Notes: a model not told the origin generated them from the letters alone. Shown: positions 8,153 to 17,061, numbered from the stretch's first letter. The stretch: 64,000 nucleotides of DNA from Halomonas sp. M4R1S46 (GCF_025725685.1 NZ_CP107008.1:2232001-2296000), one strand, 5' to 3'. Numbers and translations: made by a program.

Positions 8153-8443
8153 TCAGGCGTTGTCGGCCTTCTTCGGCGGACGGCCGCGCTTGCGCTTGGG
8201 TTGCTCAGGCACCAGATCATCGACGGAGAGGCCCGCTTCATTGATCTGCTCACGGATCTCGGCCAGCTTGCGAGCCTTTAGCGCTTCCTCTTCCTGGCGA
8301 CGACGCTCTTCATCGTTTTTCTGCTCGATGACCTCACCGATCACCTCGGCAAGCTTGTGGAGTTGCTCCATGCTGAGCTGACGAGCCGCAGCACGCGCCA
8401 CGTTCTTGTTGCGAGCGATGCGCTCCAGGGATTCGTTGGACAT
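8153..8443 (-). CDS. H-NS-family nucleoid-associated protein
   Basis: The 96-residue protein begins MSNESLERIARNKNVARA and has a long charged coiled-coil (about residues 25-70, EEERRRQEEEALKARKLAEIRE). It ends in an AT-hook-like DNA-binding motif, KRKRGRPPKKADNA. This short layout (oligomerisation helix, then KRGRP loop) is that of the MvaT/H-NS-like silencers of Halomonas and relatives. It likely coats AT-rich, horizontally acquired DNA such as parts of this window. It is transcribed alone, with its own promoter and a terminator behind it. Confidence 0.85.
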   Translation of the reverse strand: MSNESLERIARNKNVARAAARQLSMEQLHKLAEVIGEVIEQKNDEERRRQEEEALKARKLAEIREQINEAGLSVDDLVPEQPKRKRGRPPKKADNA

Positions 8444-8501
8444 TGCCCCCTCCGTATCGGGAATTCTCACGTTCGGTTGCGACCAACCGGGCCATATCGA
8501 A

Positions 8502-8529
8502 AGTATATTCGTCGATACCCATTTGGCAA
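8502..8529 (-). promoter_or_regulatory. Sigma-70 promoter of the H-NS-like gene
   Basis: Read on the minus strand, TTGCCA (8524-8529) is followed after 16 bases by TATACT (8502-8507). The predicted start lies about 55 bases upstream of the ATG at 8443. Both hexamers are close to consensus, fitting strong expression of a nucleoid protein. Confidence 0.6.
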
Positions 8530-8631
8530 GAATAGTCGAGGAAAAATCCCGGCCATCATGGACGGGATTCATCGGGATGCGCAATGAAGAGGGGCAAAAA
8601 CCGGGAGGGAAACGCAGGGCAGCGGAGCCAT

Positions 8632-8668
8632 GACCCGCCGGAAAAGGGAGCGCCCTTCCCGGCGGGTC
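8632..8668 (-). terminator. Hairpin behind the molybdopterin operon
   Basis: GACCCGCC (8632-8639) pairs with GGCGGGTC (8661-8668), and an inner AAGGG/CCCTT extends the stem. It lies nine bases beyond the moaA stop codon. No clear T-run follows on the minus strand, so it may act as an mRNA 3' end stabiliser or a weak terminator. Confidence 0.5.
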
Positions 8669-8676
8669 GGGGGGAA

Positions 8677-9669
8677 TCAGCCGCCGGTCATGTTCATGAA
8701 GCGCACCACCTGCACGTCGCCGTCGGTGGTGAAATGGTGGCGCTCCGGCTTGAGCGGCATCGCCTCGACGATGGCCTCCTTGAGGGCCTCGATATCCCCG
8801 GGGTGCCGACGCAGCACGGCGCGCAGGTCCACCGAGTGCTCGTTGCCGAGACACAGCAGCAGGCGCCCTTCCACCGTGACGCGCACCCGATTGCAGGTCG
8901 AACAGAAATTGTGGCTGTGGGGCGAGATGAAGCCCACCCGGGTCTCGCTGTCGGGCATGCGGAAATACCGCGAGGGCCCGAGCGTGGACTCGGTGGTGGG
9001 AATCAGGCTGTGGCGGCGCTCGATCAGCGCCTGCACCTCGTCGCTGGAACAGAAGGTCTCGGCCCGGGAGTGGTCCGAGACGTCGCCCAGCGGCATCTCC
9101 TCGATGAAGCTGATATCGATGCCTTCGCGACGGGCGAAGTCGACCAGGTCCACGACCTCGTCGTCGTTGCGGCCCTTGAGGATGACCGCATTGAGCTTGA
9201 TGCGCTCGAAGCCGGCCTCGCGGGCCGCGCGAATGCCATCGATGACCCTGGCCAGCTCGCCGGTGCGGGTCAGCCGACGGAAGCGCTCGGCGTCCAGGGA
9301 ATCGAGGCTGATATTGAGCCGCTGCAGCCCCGCCTCGCGCAGCCGCGGGGCAAACTTGCGCAGGCTCGCCCCGTTGGTGGTCATGGCGAAGTCCTTGAGC
9401 CCCGGCAAGGCGCCGATGTCGTCCACCAGGCGGTCGATGTCGCGCCTGACCAGCGGCTCGCCGCCGGTCAGGCGGATCTTCTCCACGCCCATCTCGGTGA
9501 AGGCCCGGGCCACCAGGGCGAGCTCCTCGAGGGTCAGCACCTGGGCCCGCGGCAGGAAGGTCATCTCCTCGCTCATGCAGTACACGCAGCGGAAGTCGCA
9601 GCGGTCCGTGACCGAGATGCGCACGTAGCGCACTCGCCTGCCGAAGTCGTCGATGAGCTCGTCGTTCAT
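8677..9669 (-). CDS. moaA: GTP 3',8-cyclase MoaA (radical SAM)
   Basis: MoaA starts molybdenum-cofactor synthesis by rearranging GTP with MoaC to cyclic pyranopterin monophosphate. The 330-residue protein has the radical-SAM cluster CDFRCVYC (near residues 24-31), the GGEP SAM motif and the second cluster ligands CSTCNRVRVTVEGRLLLC towards the end. It finishes with the family's functional Gly-Gly tail. It overlaps moaE by four bases (ATGA) and is the last gene of the operon. Confidence 0.97.
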   Translation of the reverse strand: MNDELIDDFGRRVRYVRISVTDRCDFRCVYCMSEEMTFLPRAQVLTLEELALVARAFTEMGVEKIRLTGGEPLVRRDIDRLVDDIGALPGLKDFAMTTNGASLRKFAPRLREAGLQRLNISLDSLDAERFRRLTRTGELARVIDGIRAAREAGFERIKLNAVILKGRNDDEVVDLVDFARREGIDISFIEEMPLGDVSDHSRAETFCSSDEVQALIERRHSLIPTTESTLGPSRYFRMPDSETRVGFISPHSHNFCSTCNRVRVTVEGRLLLCLGNEHSVDLRAVLRRHPGDIEALKEAIVEAMPLKPERHHFTTDGDVQVVRFMNMTGG

Positions 9670-10124
9670 GTTGAAGTCTCCCAGCGACGGGCATCGCGAT
9701 GATCGCCCTCGCGTTCGGCCACCCAGTAGTCACCGGTGGCCGTGTGTTCTTTCTTCCAGAAGGGCGCGCGGGTCTTGAGGAAATCCATGATGAAGTCACA
9801 GGCCTCGAAGGCCGCGCGCCGATGGGCACTGGCCACCACCACTAACACGATAGGATCCCCCGGGGCCAGGCGGCCGATGCGGTGGATCAGGCGCACGCCC
9901 TGGAGCGGCCAGCGTTGTTCGGCCTCGGCGACGATCTCGGCCAGGGCCGACTCGGTCATGCCGGGATAATGCTCCAGGGTCAGGGCCTGGACCTCGGGCC
10001 TTTCGTTGAAGTCGCGCACCAGCCCGGTGAAGCTGACCACCGCGCCGATTTCGCTGCGGCCCCGGGTCAGGGCCTGCTGTTCGCGCCCCGCATCGAAGCG
10101 CTCCTGCTGCACACGAATCATCAC
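9666..10124 (-). CDS. moaE: Molybdopterin synthase large subunit MoaE
   Basis: MoaE transfers sulfur from the MoaD C-terminal thiocarboxylate to cyclic pyranopterin monophosphate. The 152-residue protein has the family motifs GAVVSFTGLVRD, LEHYPGM, RIGRL..GD..V.V.V.S.HR and the active-site lysine region FLKTRAPFWKKE. Its start lies one base after the end of the MoaC-MoaD fusion gene, so the two synthase subunits are translated in tandem. Confidence 0.96.
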   Translation of the reverse strand: MMIRVQQERFDAGREQQALTRGRSEIGAVVSFTGLVRDFNERPEVQALTLEHYPGMTESALAEIVAEAEQRWPLQGVRLIHRIGRLAPGDPIVLVVVASAHRRAAFEACDFIMDFLKTRAPFWKKEHTATGDYWVAEREGDHRDARRWETST

Positions 10125-10125
10125 C

Positions 10126-10938
10126 CTAGCCCCCCGTCACCGGTGGAAAGAAGGCCACCTCGTCCTCGGCGGTCAGCGGGGTGGCGTTGCCCGCCATGAC
10201 CTGATTGACCGCGCACAGCACCCGGCCCTCGTCGAGGCCGGCGAAGCGCGCGTCCATGGCGGTGAGCAGCGCCTTGAGGCCGGCCACATCGGCGCTTTCC
10301 AGCTCGTCGAAGGGCACCGAGACCTCGCCCACGCCGAGCCGCTCGCGAAGCTCGGCCAGGCACTTGACGCGGATGCAGGGCTCGCCCATGGCACAGCGCA
10401 CGCCCAAGGATACCTCTCCGGTGGCGCCCTCGCCGGTGACGATCGGCGCCGGCTCCAGGGCGGCCGGGCCGCGCTGATAGTCGCCGGACTTGCCGCCGGT
10501 CTTGGCATCCAGGTGGATGCTGCCGATCTCCATGTCCTTGTCCACGGCCTTGCACATATCGTAGAGGGTCAGGCAGGCCACCGACACGGCGGTCAGCGCC
10601 TCCATCTCGACGCCGGTGCGACCGGTCAGCCGGCAGGTGGCGCTGACGTGCACGCAGGAGGCGGCCTCGTCCAGGCGAAAGTCGACGCTCACCTTGGACA
10701 ACGCCAGGGCGTGGCACAGCGGGATCAGTTCGTGGGTGCGCTTGGCGGCCTGGATGCCGGCGATGCGCGCCGTGGCCAGCACGTCGCCCTTGGGCAGGTC
10801 GCCATCGGCCAGCAGGGCCAGAGTCGCGGGGCGCATATGGATGACGCCGGATGCCCGCGCCTCGCGGCGACTCTCCGCCTTGTCGCCGACATCGACCATA
10901 TGGGCTTCACCGCGGGGATTGAGATGGGTCAGGCTCAT
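10126..10938 (-). CDS. moaC-moaD: MoaC-MoaD fusion: pyranopterin monophosphate synthase joined to molybdopterin synthase sulfur carrier
   Basis: This single 270-codon frame holds two normally separate proteins. Residues 1-155 are a complete MoaC (HMVDVGDK, RTHELIPLCHAL, VEMEALTAVSVACLTLYDMCKA, TGGKSGDY). Residues about 188-270 are a ubiquitin-fold MoaD (IRVKCLAELRERLG to VAFFPPVTGG) ending in the essential Gly-Gly. A linker of about 30 residues joins them. At the junction, GGAGAGG (10413-10419) lies five bases before an in-frame TTG (10407), with GTG at 10401 and ATG at 10389. A free MoaD could therefore also be made by internal initiation. I see no frameshift. moeA lies 12 bases upstream and moaE one base downstream. 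Confidence 0.92.
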   Translation of the reverse strand: MSLTHLNPRGEAHMVDVGDKAESRREARASGVIHMRPATLALLADGDLPKGDVLATARIAGIQAAKRTHELIPLCHALALSKVSVDFRLDEAASCVHVSATCRLTGRTGVEMEALTAVSVACLTLYDMCKAVDKDMEIGSIHLDAKTGGKSGDYQRGPAALEPAPIVTGEGATGEVSLGVRCAMGEPCIRVKCLAELRERLGVGEVSVPFDELESADVAGLKALLTAMDARFAGLDEGRVLCAVNQVMAGNATPLTAEDEVAFFPPVTGG

Positions 10939-10950
10939 GGATTCAGCGCC

Positions 10951-12204
10951 TCAAGACAGTCGAAAAAGGGGTTGGATGGTCACCGCCTCGCCGGCCTCGA
11001 CGCTGTCGCGCCGGGCGTCGAGCTCGATCAGGCAGTCGGCGGCCACCATGGAAGACAGGATGCCGGAGCCCTGGGCGCCGGTGTCGCGTACCCACAGCCG
11101 GCCGGCCTCGTCGCAGCGGGTGACCCCGCGCAGGAAGTCGGTGCGCCCGGTGCGGCTGCGCAGGGGCGTCTCGGCCAGCGCCGTCAGCCGCCGCGGGGCC
11201 ACCTCCGCCCTGCCCTGCAGCCGGCCCAGCAGGGGCGCCACGAACTGCAGGAAGGTGACCATGGTGGCCACCGGGTTGCCCGGCAGGCCGAGGAAGGGCA
11301 CCGCTCGCTCGCCGAGCTGGCCGCAGGCCAGCGGCCGCCCCGGGCGGATGGCGATGCGCCAGAAGGCCAGGCGGCCCACTTCCTCCAGCGCCTGGCGGGT
11401 AAAGTCGGCCTGGCCCACCGAGACGCCGCCCGTGGTGATCACCAGGTCGGCCCGCTCGGCGGCATCGCGCAGCGCCGCGATCGTCGCGGCCCGGTCGTCG
11501 GCGAGGATGCCCAGGTCGAGCAGCTCGGCGCCCTGTTCGCGCAGCAGTCCGGCGAGGCTGAAGCGGTTGGCATCGAAGATGCCGGCCGGGGGCAGCGCCT
11601 CGCCCGGGGGCGTGACCTCGTCGCCGGTGGAGAACACCGCCACGCGGGGCCGACGATGGACCGCCACCTCGGCCAGCCCCAGGGAGGCCAGTAGGCCGAG
11701 CTCGGCGGCGCCGATCCGGGTGCCGGCGGTCAGCGCCCGCTGGCCACGGGCGATGTCCTCGCCGGCCTGGCGCACGTGCTGGCCACGCTTGACCCGCTCG
11801 GGATGCTGCACGCAAACGGTCGGCCCCGTCGCCTCGAGCTGCTCGCGCATGATCACGGTATCGGCCCCGGCGGGCAGCGGCGCCCCGGTGGTGATGGCCA
11901 CGCAGTCGCCGGGCGCGAGGGCCGCGCCATGGGCGCGGCCGGCCAGCACCTCGCCGACCCGGCGCCAGGTCTCGGGCGGCGGGCCGGCGACGGGCCAGGC
12001 CAGGGCGATGCCGTCCATGGCGGCATTGGTGTTCTGGGGCACGTCGATGGGCGAGACCACGTCCTCGGCCAGCACCCGGCCGTAGAGGGCGTCCAGGCCG
12101 ACCCGCTCCACCGCCAGCGGCGTCGGCACCAGCTCGGCCAGGGCGGCGTCGGCCTCTGCCGGCGAGAGCATGCGCTCGCCGAGATCGAAGCAGGAGAGCG
12201 TCAT
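10951..12204 (-). CDS. moeA: Molybdopterin molybdenumtransferase MoeA
   Basis: MoeA inserts molybdate into adenylylated molybdopterin. The 417-residue protein starts MTLSCFDLGERMLSPAEADAAL. It has VPQNTNAAMDGIA, ITTGAPLPAGADTVIMRE, VAVFSTGDEV, TTGGVSVGQ.D and RPGRPL, in family order, with the C-terminal beta-barrel domain present. Its start overlaps the mobB stop by four bases (ATGA), indicating coupled translation. Only one moeA and no moaB/mog adenylyltransferase is seen in this window; that enzyme must be encoded elsewhere. Confidence 0.95.
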   Translation of the reverse strand: MTLSCFDLGERMLSPAEADAALAELVPTPLAVERVGLDALYGRVLAEDVVSPIDVPQNTNAAMDGIALAWPVAGPPPETWRRVGEVLAGRAHGAALAPGDCVAITTGAPLPAGADTVIMREQLEATGPTVCVQHPERVKRGQHVRQAGEDIARGQRALTAGTRIGAAELGLLASLGLAEVAVHRRPRVAVFSTGDEVTPPGEALPPAGIFDANRFSLAGLLREQGAELLDLGILADDRAATIAALRDAAERADLVITTGGVSVGQADFTRQALEEVGRLAFWRIAIRPGRPLACGQLGERAVPFLGLPGNPVATMVTFLQFVAPLLGRLQGRAEVAPRRLTALAETPLRSRTGRTDFLRGVTRCDEAGRLWVRDTGAQGSGILSSMVAADCLIELDARRDSVEAGEAVTIQPLFRLS

Positions 12205-12788
12205 GCCGGCCGGCCCTCCCGGCGCGGGTGGCGCGCCTCGGGCCAGCGCGCGGGCCAGGCGGCGACCCAGTCGGCCAGGGCCTCGAGGTCGTTGAGCTCC
12301 AGCGCCTCGACCCCCTCGGGCAGGGGCACGGCGACGTCGCTGGCCACCGCCTTGACCCAGGGATCCTCGGCCACGCGCAGCGGCTTGCCCACCTCGGGAC
12401 GATGCAGCTCCAGCTTGGGCAGCGGCCAGGCCTTGAAGCCCTCCACCAGCACCAGGTCCGGGGCCTGGGGACGGACCATCTCGACCAGCTCGGCGAGGTC
12501 CGCCTCGTCGCGCCCCGGGGTCTCCATCATCATCGCGATGCGTGCCCGAGAGGCCACCAGCATCGGCGCGGCCCCGGCCTGGCGCAGGCGATGGCTGTCC
12601 TTGCCCGGCTGGTCGACATCGAAGTCGTGATGGGCGTGCTTGATCACCGCCACGCGTAGCCCACGCTGGGCGAGCGCCGGCAGCAGGCGCTCCAGCAGGG
12701 TGGTCTTGCCGGTGCCGCTCCAGGCGGCGATGCCGAGCAGCGGCAGGTCGTCGCGAAGGGTCAGGGAGGCGGGTACCGAATCGCTCAT
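12201..12788 (-). CDS. mobB: Molybdopterin-guanine dinucleotide biosynthesis adaptor MobB
   Basis: MobB is a GTP-binding partner of MobA that helps form the guanine dinucleotide cofactor. The 195-residue protein has the P-loop GIAAWSGTGKTTLLERL (a variant Walker A), VAVIKHAHHDFDVDQPGKDSHR and VLVEGFK, all standard for MobB. It overlaps both neighbours by four bases. Confidence 0.94.
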   Translation of the reverse strand: MSDSVPASLTLRDDLPLLGIAAWSGTGKTTLLERLLPALAQRGLRVAVIKHAHHDFDVDQPGKDSHRLRQAGAAPMLVASRARIAMMMETPGRDEADLAELVEMVRPQAPDLVLVEGFKAWPLPKLELHRPEVGKPLRVAEDPWVKAVASDVAVPLPEGVEALELNDLEALADWVAAWPARWPEARHPRREGRPA

Positions 12789-13390
12789 GGTCGCGTGGAC
12801 TCCTTGCCGTGCAGCCGCTCCAGGCGCTGCTTCTCGTCATGGGTGTTGAGGTTGGCGAAGGCCTGGGGACAGTCGGAGACATCGACGCGGTACCAGGCAT
12901 GCCGGTCGTACCAGCGATCGATCTTGCGCTCGCCCTGGGCCAGGGCGCGGGCCAGGTCGTCGACCAGCGCGCGGCGGATCAGCGCCACCACCGGGTGCAG
13001 CCGCTCGCCGTCATCGGCCACGGCGATATCCATCGTGCCGATGCCCGCCACCAGCCGCGCCACCAGGTCGTCGGGCAGCGCCGGGCTGTCGCAGGGTACC
13101 ACCACCACCCAGTGGGTCCGGGCGGCGTGGAGGCCGCTGTAGATGCCCATCAGCGGGCCCTGGTAGCCGTCCTCGGCGTCGCGGATCACCCGATCGCCCT
13201 GCTCGGCATAGGCCTCGAGGTGGCGATTGGCGTTGATCAGCACCTCGGATACCCGTCCCACCAGGGGCGCGCAGGCATGGGCCACCAGGGGGCGGCCGGC
13301 GAACGGTTCGAGGCCCTTGTCGCGCCCGCCCATGCGGCGCCCCTGACCCCCGGCCAGCACCAGTCCGGTGAGGTCGTCTCGGTGGATCAT
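12785..13390 (-). CDS. mobA: Molybdenum cofactor guanylyltransferase MobA
   Basis: MobA attaches GMP to molybdopterin to give MGD, the form used by DMSO-reductase-type enzymes. The 201-residue protein starts MIHRDDLTGLVLAGGQGRRMGGRDKGL, the nucleotide-binding loop. INANRHLEAY and the metal-binding VVVPCDSPALPDDLV follow. This ATG fits the family; a longer frame to 13453 would add 21 non-conserved residues. It is the promoter-proximal gene of the leftward operon. I see no recognisable Moco riboswitch in the 200 bases before it. Confidence 0.95.
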   Translation of the reverse strand: MIHRDDLTGLVLAGGQGRRMGGRDKGLEPFAGRPLVAHACAPLVGRVSEVLINANRHLEAYAEQGDRVIRDAEDGYQGPLMGIYSGLHAARTHWVVVVPCDSPALPDDLVARLVAGIGTMDIAVADDGERLHPVVALIRRALVDDLARALAQGERKIDRWYDRHAWYRVDVSDCPQAFANLNTHDEKQRLERLHGKESTRP

Positions 13391-13593
13391 CAATACTCCA
13401 GTGGATTGCTCAGATATGGCCTCATGATGCCTTAGCCACGCGATGGGTGCCATGACCGCCGCTCACGGTTCGTCGCCGCCGTGACGCCGATCAAGCCGCG
13501 GCTTATCGAGGCCGTCGCGACACGGTATCATTCGTCAAGAATATTCCACGACCACCCACTTCAGACTCGCGGCCGACGCCGCCGGCAGGAACG

Positions 13594-14181
13594 ATGATGG
13601 ATGCAGGATTCGACGTGGGCGCCCGACTGCGCCAGCTGCGCCAGGAACGTGGCCTCTCGCAGCGTGAACTCGCCAAGCGCGCCAAGGTGACCAACAGCAG
13701 CATCTCGCTGATCGAGCAGAACAGCGTGAGCCCCTCGGTGAGCTCGCTGAAGAAGATCCTCGATGCCCTGCCGGTGTCGATCAGCGCCTTCTTCGCCGGC
13801 GACGAGCACAGCCAGCCGCGGCCCTTCTACAAGGCCTCGGAGCTCACCGAGATCGGCGACGGGGTGCTGTCCTGGCGGCTGGTCGCCGCGCGTCGACCGG
13901 ACCGGCGCATGTCGGTGCTGCACGAGCGCTACCCGCCGGGCGCCGACAGCGGTGACGAGATGCTCGAGCACGAGGGCGAGGAAGGCGGCGTGGTGATCGA
14001 AGGCGAGATCGAGATCACCGTGAACGGCGAGGTCTCGGTGCTGGAAGCCGGCGACGCCTACTACTTCGACTCGCGCCTGCCCCACCGCTTTCGCAACATC
14101 GGCGACCAGGAGTGCGTGATCGTCAGCGCCAATACCCCGCCGTCGTTCTCCGATGGCGGCGAGGAGCTTCACCACGGCTAG
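13594..14181 (+). CDS. Xre-cupin transcriptional regulator (PuuR-like)
   Basis: The 195-residue protein has an N-terminal Xre helix-turn-helix (residues 8-62: LRQLRQERGLSQRELAKRAKVTNSSISLIEQ) and a C-terminal cupin (about 105-185: HEGEEGGVVIEGEIEITVNGE...LEAGDAYYFDSRLPHRFRN). This architecture is typical of regulators of polyamine or amino-acid catabolism such as PuuR. Its target cannot be told from the neighbours, because it is divergent from mobA and followed by an unrelated signalling gene. GGAAC before ATGATG is a weak ribosome site. Confidence 0.85.
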   Translation: MMDAGFDVGARLRQLRQERGLSQRELAKRAKVTNSSISLIEQNSVSPSVSSLKKILDALPVSISAFFAGDEHSQPRPFYKASELTEIGDGVLSWRLVAARRPDRRMSVLHERYPPGADSGDEMLEHEGEEGGVVIEGEIEITVNGEVSVLEAGDAYYFDSRLPHRFRNIGDQECVIVSANTPPSFSDGGEELHHG

Positions 14182-14469
14182 TCAGCCCGCTCGCCGTGGA
14201 CCGCCCAACCGACCGTCTCGAGCCCCCGCCCCTGAGGGCGAAGGCTCGTGGCGGATCGCGTCCCATCGACGGACCGACGCACGGTTCATGTGCGACGATA
14301 GCGGCCTGATCAATTCCTTCAGTCTTTGCTAAACTATCGGCCACCCCAGGAATCGACTCCTCGCAGATCAGCGTGAAGGCCGTGGTGGCGTGGGAAATTG
14401 TTGCGGCAATTCCCGCTAATGTGCGATGCACCAACAAAATCCAGGGGAATGTCACATGGAGACTTGGGC

Positions 14470-17061
14470 GTGACCGACGACCTCACCCTGCTGGAGGCTC
14501 AGCAGGATATCCACGAACTCATCGCCCAACAGGCGCCGCTGGAGAAGACGCTGGATGCGATTGCCCGGTGGATCGGCATCCTGCTCCCCGGCGCCGTGGT
14601 GGACTTCATGCGCTTCGACCCGGCCCGCTGTTCCCTCAGCCTGCTTCCCAGCCGACGCTTCTCCGAGGCCTATGTCGACCGGCTCCAGGATGTTCCCATC
14701 GGCTCGGCAGTGGCCTCCTTCGGGACGGCCGCCTACCTGCGTCGCCAGGTCATCACGGAAGACATCCAGGCGGATTCGCGTTGGGACGCCTTCCGTAGCG
14801 CGGCCCTTGCCGAGGGACTGCGTGCCTGCTGGTCGAGCCCGGTGATCACCGCGCAGGGCGAGTTGCTGGGGACATTCGGCACCTATTATCGCCAGACCGC
14901 CACGCCCAGCGCCGTAAGCAAGAGACGGCTTCGCCAAGCCGCCGCCCTGATCGCCTTGGCGATCATCAGGGACCGTGACAACCACCGCCACCGCACGCTG
15001 GCCGAGTGGCACCGTTCGCTGTTCGTCAACCACCCCGACGGCGTCTACGAATTCGATCTCGAGGGCCGGTTCCAGCGAGGCAACACCGCCCTGGAACGAA
15101 TCACCGGCTATCCGGAGTCGGCCCTGGTCGGTCGCCATTTCAACGACTTCATCGCCCCCGACTATCGCGAGAAGACTCAGGCGGCCTTCGATGCCGCCAG
15201 GGCCGGGGCATCACGCCAGTACGAGACATTGGGCACCCATGCCGACGGTCACACCTACTACCTCGAGGTCACCAATTTCCCGGTGACCGTCGATGACGAG
15301 ATCGTCGGTGTCTATGGCATCTGTCACGACATCACCCCGCGCAAGCGTCAGGAGGCCCAACTCCGTCTCTTGCAGCGGGGCATCGAAGCCAGCCCCAACG
15401 GGATCCTCATGGCCGATGCCGCCCAGCGCGACATGCCGATCGTCTATGCCAATGAAGCCTTCTGCCGCCTGACGGGCTATGCCCTGGACGAAGTCATCGG
15501 CAGAAACTGTCGCTTCCTGCAAGGTGACGAGACCGACCCCTCGACCGTCGAAGCGATCCGGCAGGCCCTGGCGGCGCGCAGCGAGGTACAGGTCACGCTG
15601 CTCAATTACCGCAAGGACGGCACCCCCTTCTGGAATCGACTGGCCATCAACCCGGTCGTCGACGAGGCCGGCCACTGCACCCACTTCATCGGCATTCAGG
15701 AGGACATCACCCGGGAGACCAACCAGGAGGCCCAGATCGCCTATCAGGCCACCCACGACCTGCTCACCGGCCTGCCCAATCGGACGACCCTGGATGACCG
15801 CCTCGAGCATGACCTGCGGTGGAGCCAGCAGAACCAGCGACTCCTGGCGGTGATGTACCTCGACCTGGACGGGTTCAAGGCGATCAATGATGGCCTGGGT
15901 CACCACGCCGGCAACCGGTTGCTGGTGTCCATCGCCGACCGACTGCATCAGCTGCTCGGCCCCCACGACACCCTGGCCCGCCTCACCGGGGACGAGTTCG
16001 CCTTCCTGATGCCGAACGTCACGTCCCGCGAGGAGGTGACCATCAGCGCCGAGCATATCCTCGCGGCCTTCGCGCCCTCGTTCGAGATCGATGGCCACGC
16101 GCTGCACATCAGTACCAGTATCGGGGTCGCCTGCAGCGACGAGGAGATCCAGCAGGCTCACGAACTGCTGCAGCATGCCGACCTGGCCCTGGAAGTCGCG
16201 AAACAGCAGGGACGCAACACCTGGCAGTGGTACCAGGGGGACAGGAAAGGGGACACCATCGAGCACGTGCTGCTACGTCATGATCTCCATACGGCGCTGC
16301 GCGACAATCAGTTCGAGCTCTACTACCAACCGGTGGTCGATGCCGTCAGTGGCCGCATCCGCAGCGTCGAGGCTCTGGTCCGCTGGCACCATCCGACACA
16401 CGGGATGGTATCTCCCGGGATCTTCATTCCCATCGCCGAGCAGACCGGCCAGATCATCCCCCTGGGCCGCTGGGTGCTGAGACAAGCCTGCCGGAGCCTC
16501 GCCGCCAGGCGCGCCAGGGGCGAGCGCGTGTTCCCGGTGGCGGTCAACATCTCGTCGCTGCAGTTCCGCCGCGACGGGTTTCTCGACGAGGTGCAAGCCA
16601 TTCTGGACGAGACGGGATTGCCGCCGGAGCTCCTCGAGCTGGAGATGACCGAGAGCATCCTGCTGGGGGGAGCCGCACAGGCCATCGAGATGATCGGCGC
16701 ATTGCGCGGCATGAGCATCACGGTCGCCATCGACGACTTCGGTACCGGCTTTTCCAGTCTCAGCTACCTGCGCGATCTCCCCATCCACAAGGTCAAGCTG
16801 GACCGCGCCTTCATCCGCGACATTCTCACCAACCGCAGCAATGCCGCCATCGTCCAGGGCATCATCACCATGGCCCATCACATGGACCTGGTGGTGGTCG
16901 CCGAGGGGATAGAGGCGCGGGAGCAGCAACAGGACCTGGTCCATCGCGACTGTGACCTGCTGCAGGGGTTCCTCTTCGCCAGGCCCATGCCGCTGGAAGA
17001 CCTCCTGACGCTGCCCGACATCCTGCCTGCCGTTACCCCGTGCCAGCATAGCGAGGGGTGA
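14470..17061 (+). CDS. GAF-PAS-LOV-GGDEF-EAL protein: probable blue-light-responsive c-di-GMP enzyme
   Basis: The protein turns a light or redox signal into a change in cyclic di-GMP. I chose the GTG at 14470 because GGAG lies eight bases before it; earlier starts (14398, 14449) have no good site. Domains in the 863-residue product are GAF-like (about 20-165), PAS (180-290), LOV (300-415), GGDEF (425-580) and EAL (595-840). The LOV domain has the flavin-adduct motif GRNCRFLQG (Cys347) and NYRKDGTPFWN, the hallmarks of a functional blue-light sensor. The diguanylate cyclase signature is changed to TGDEF (506-510), so synthesis may be impaired. The EAL residues (EALVRW, NISSLQF, ELEMTES, AIDDFGTG, VAEGIE) are intact, favouring phosphodiesterase output. 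No membrane helices are seen. Confidence 0.9.
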   Translation: MTDDLTLLEAQQDIHELIAQQAPLEKTLDAIARWIGILLPGAVVDFMRFDPARCSLSLLPSRRFSEAYVDRLQDVPIGSAVASFGTAAYLRRQVITEDIQADSRWDAFRSAALAEGLRACWSSPVITAQGELLGTFGTYYRQTATPSAVSKRRLRQAAALIALAIIRDRDNHRHRTLAEWHRSLFVNHPDGVYEFDLEGRFQRGNTALERITGYPESALVGRHFNDFIAPDYREKTQAAFDAARAGASRQYETLGTHADGHTYYLEVTNFPVTVDDEIVGVYGICHDITPRKRQEAQLRLLQRGIEASPNGILMADAAQRDMPIVYANEAFCRLTGYALDEVIGRNCRFLQGDETDPSTVEAIRQALAARSEVQVTLLNYRKDGTPFWNRLAINPVVDEAGHCTHFIGIQEDITRETNQEAQIAYQATHDLLTGLPNRTTLDDRLEHDLRWSQQNQRLLAVMYLDLDGFKAINDGLGHHAGNRLLVSIADRLHQLLGPHDTLARLTGDEFAFLMPNVTSREEVTISAEHILAAFAPSFEIDGHALHISTSIGVACSDEEIQQAHELLQHADLALEVAKQQGRNTWQWYQGDRKGDTIEHVLLRHDLHTALRDNQFELYYQPVVDAVSGRIRSVEALVRWHHPTHGMVSPGIFIPIAEQTGQIIPLGRWVLRQACRSLAARRARGERVFPVAVNISSLQFRRDGFLDEVQAILDETGLPPELLELEMTESILLGGAAQAIEMIGALRGMSITVAIDDFGTGFSSLSYLRDLPIHKVKLDRAFIRDILTNRSNAAIVQGIITMAHHMDLVVVAEGIEAREQQQDLVHRDCDLLQGFLFARPMPLEDLLTLPDILPAVTPCQHSEG

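Noticed and set aside
9882..12085. Long plus-strand frames across the molybdenum-cofactor operon
   Set aside because: They lie antisense to moaE, moaC-moaD and moeA, which have complete family motifs and overlapping start/stop codons.
13391..13593. Moco riboswitch before the molybdenum-cofactor operon
   Set aside because: I found no recognisable Moco aptamer pattern in the gap, and the region is short and mostly GC-rich.
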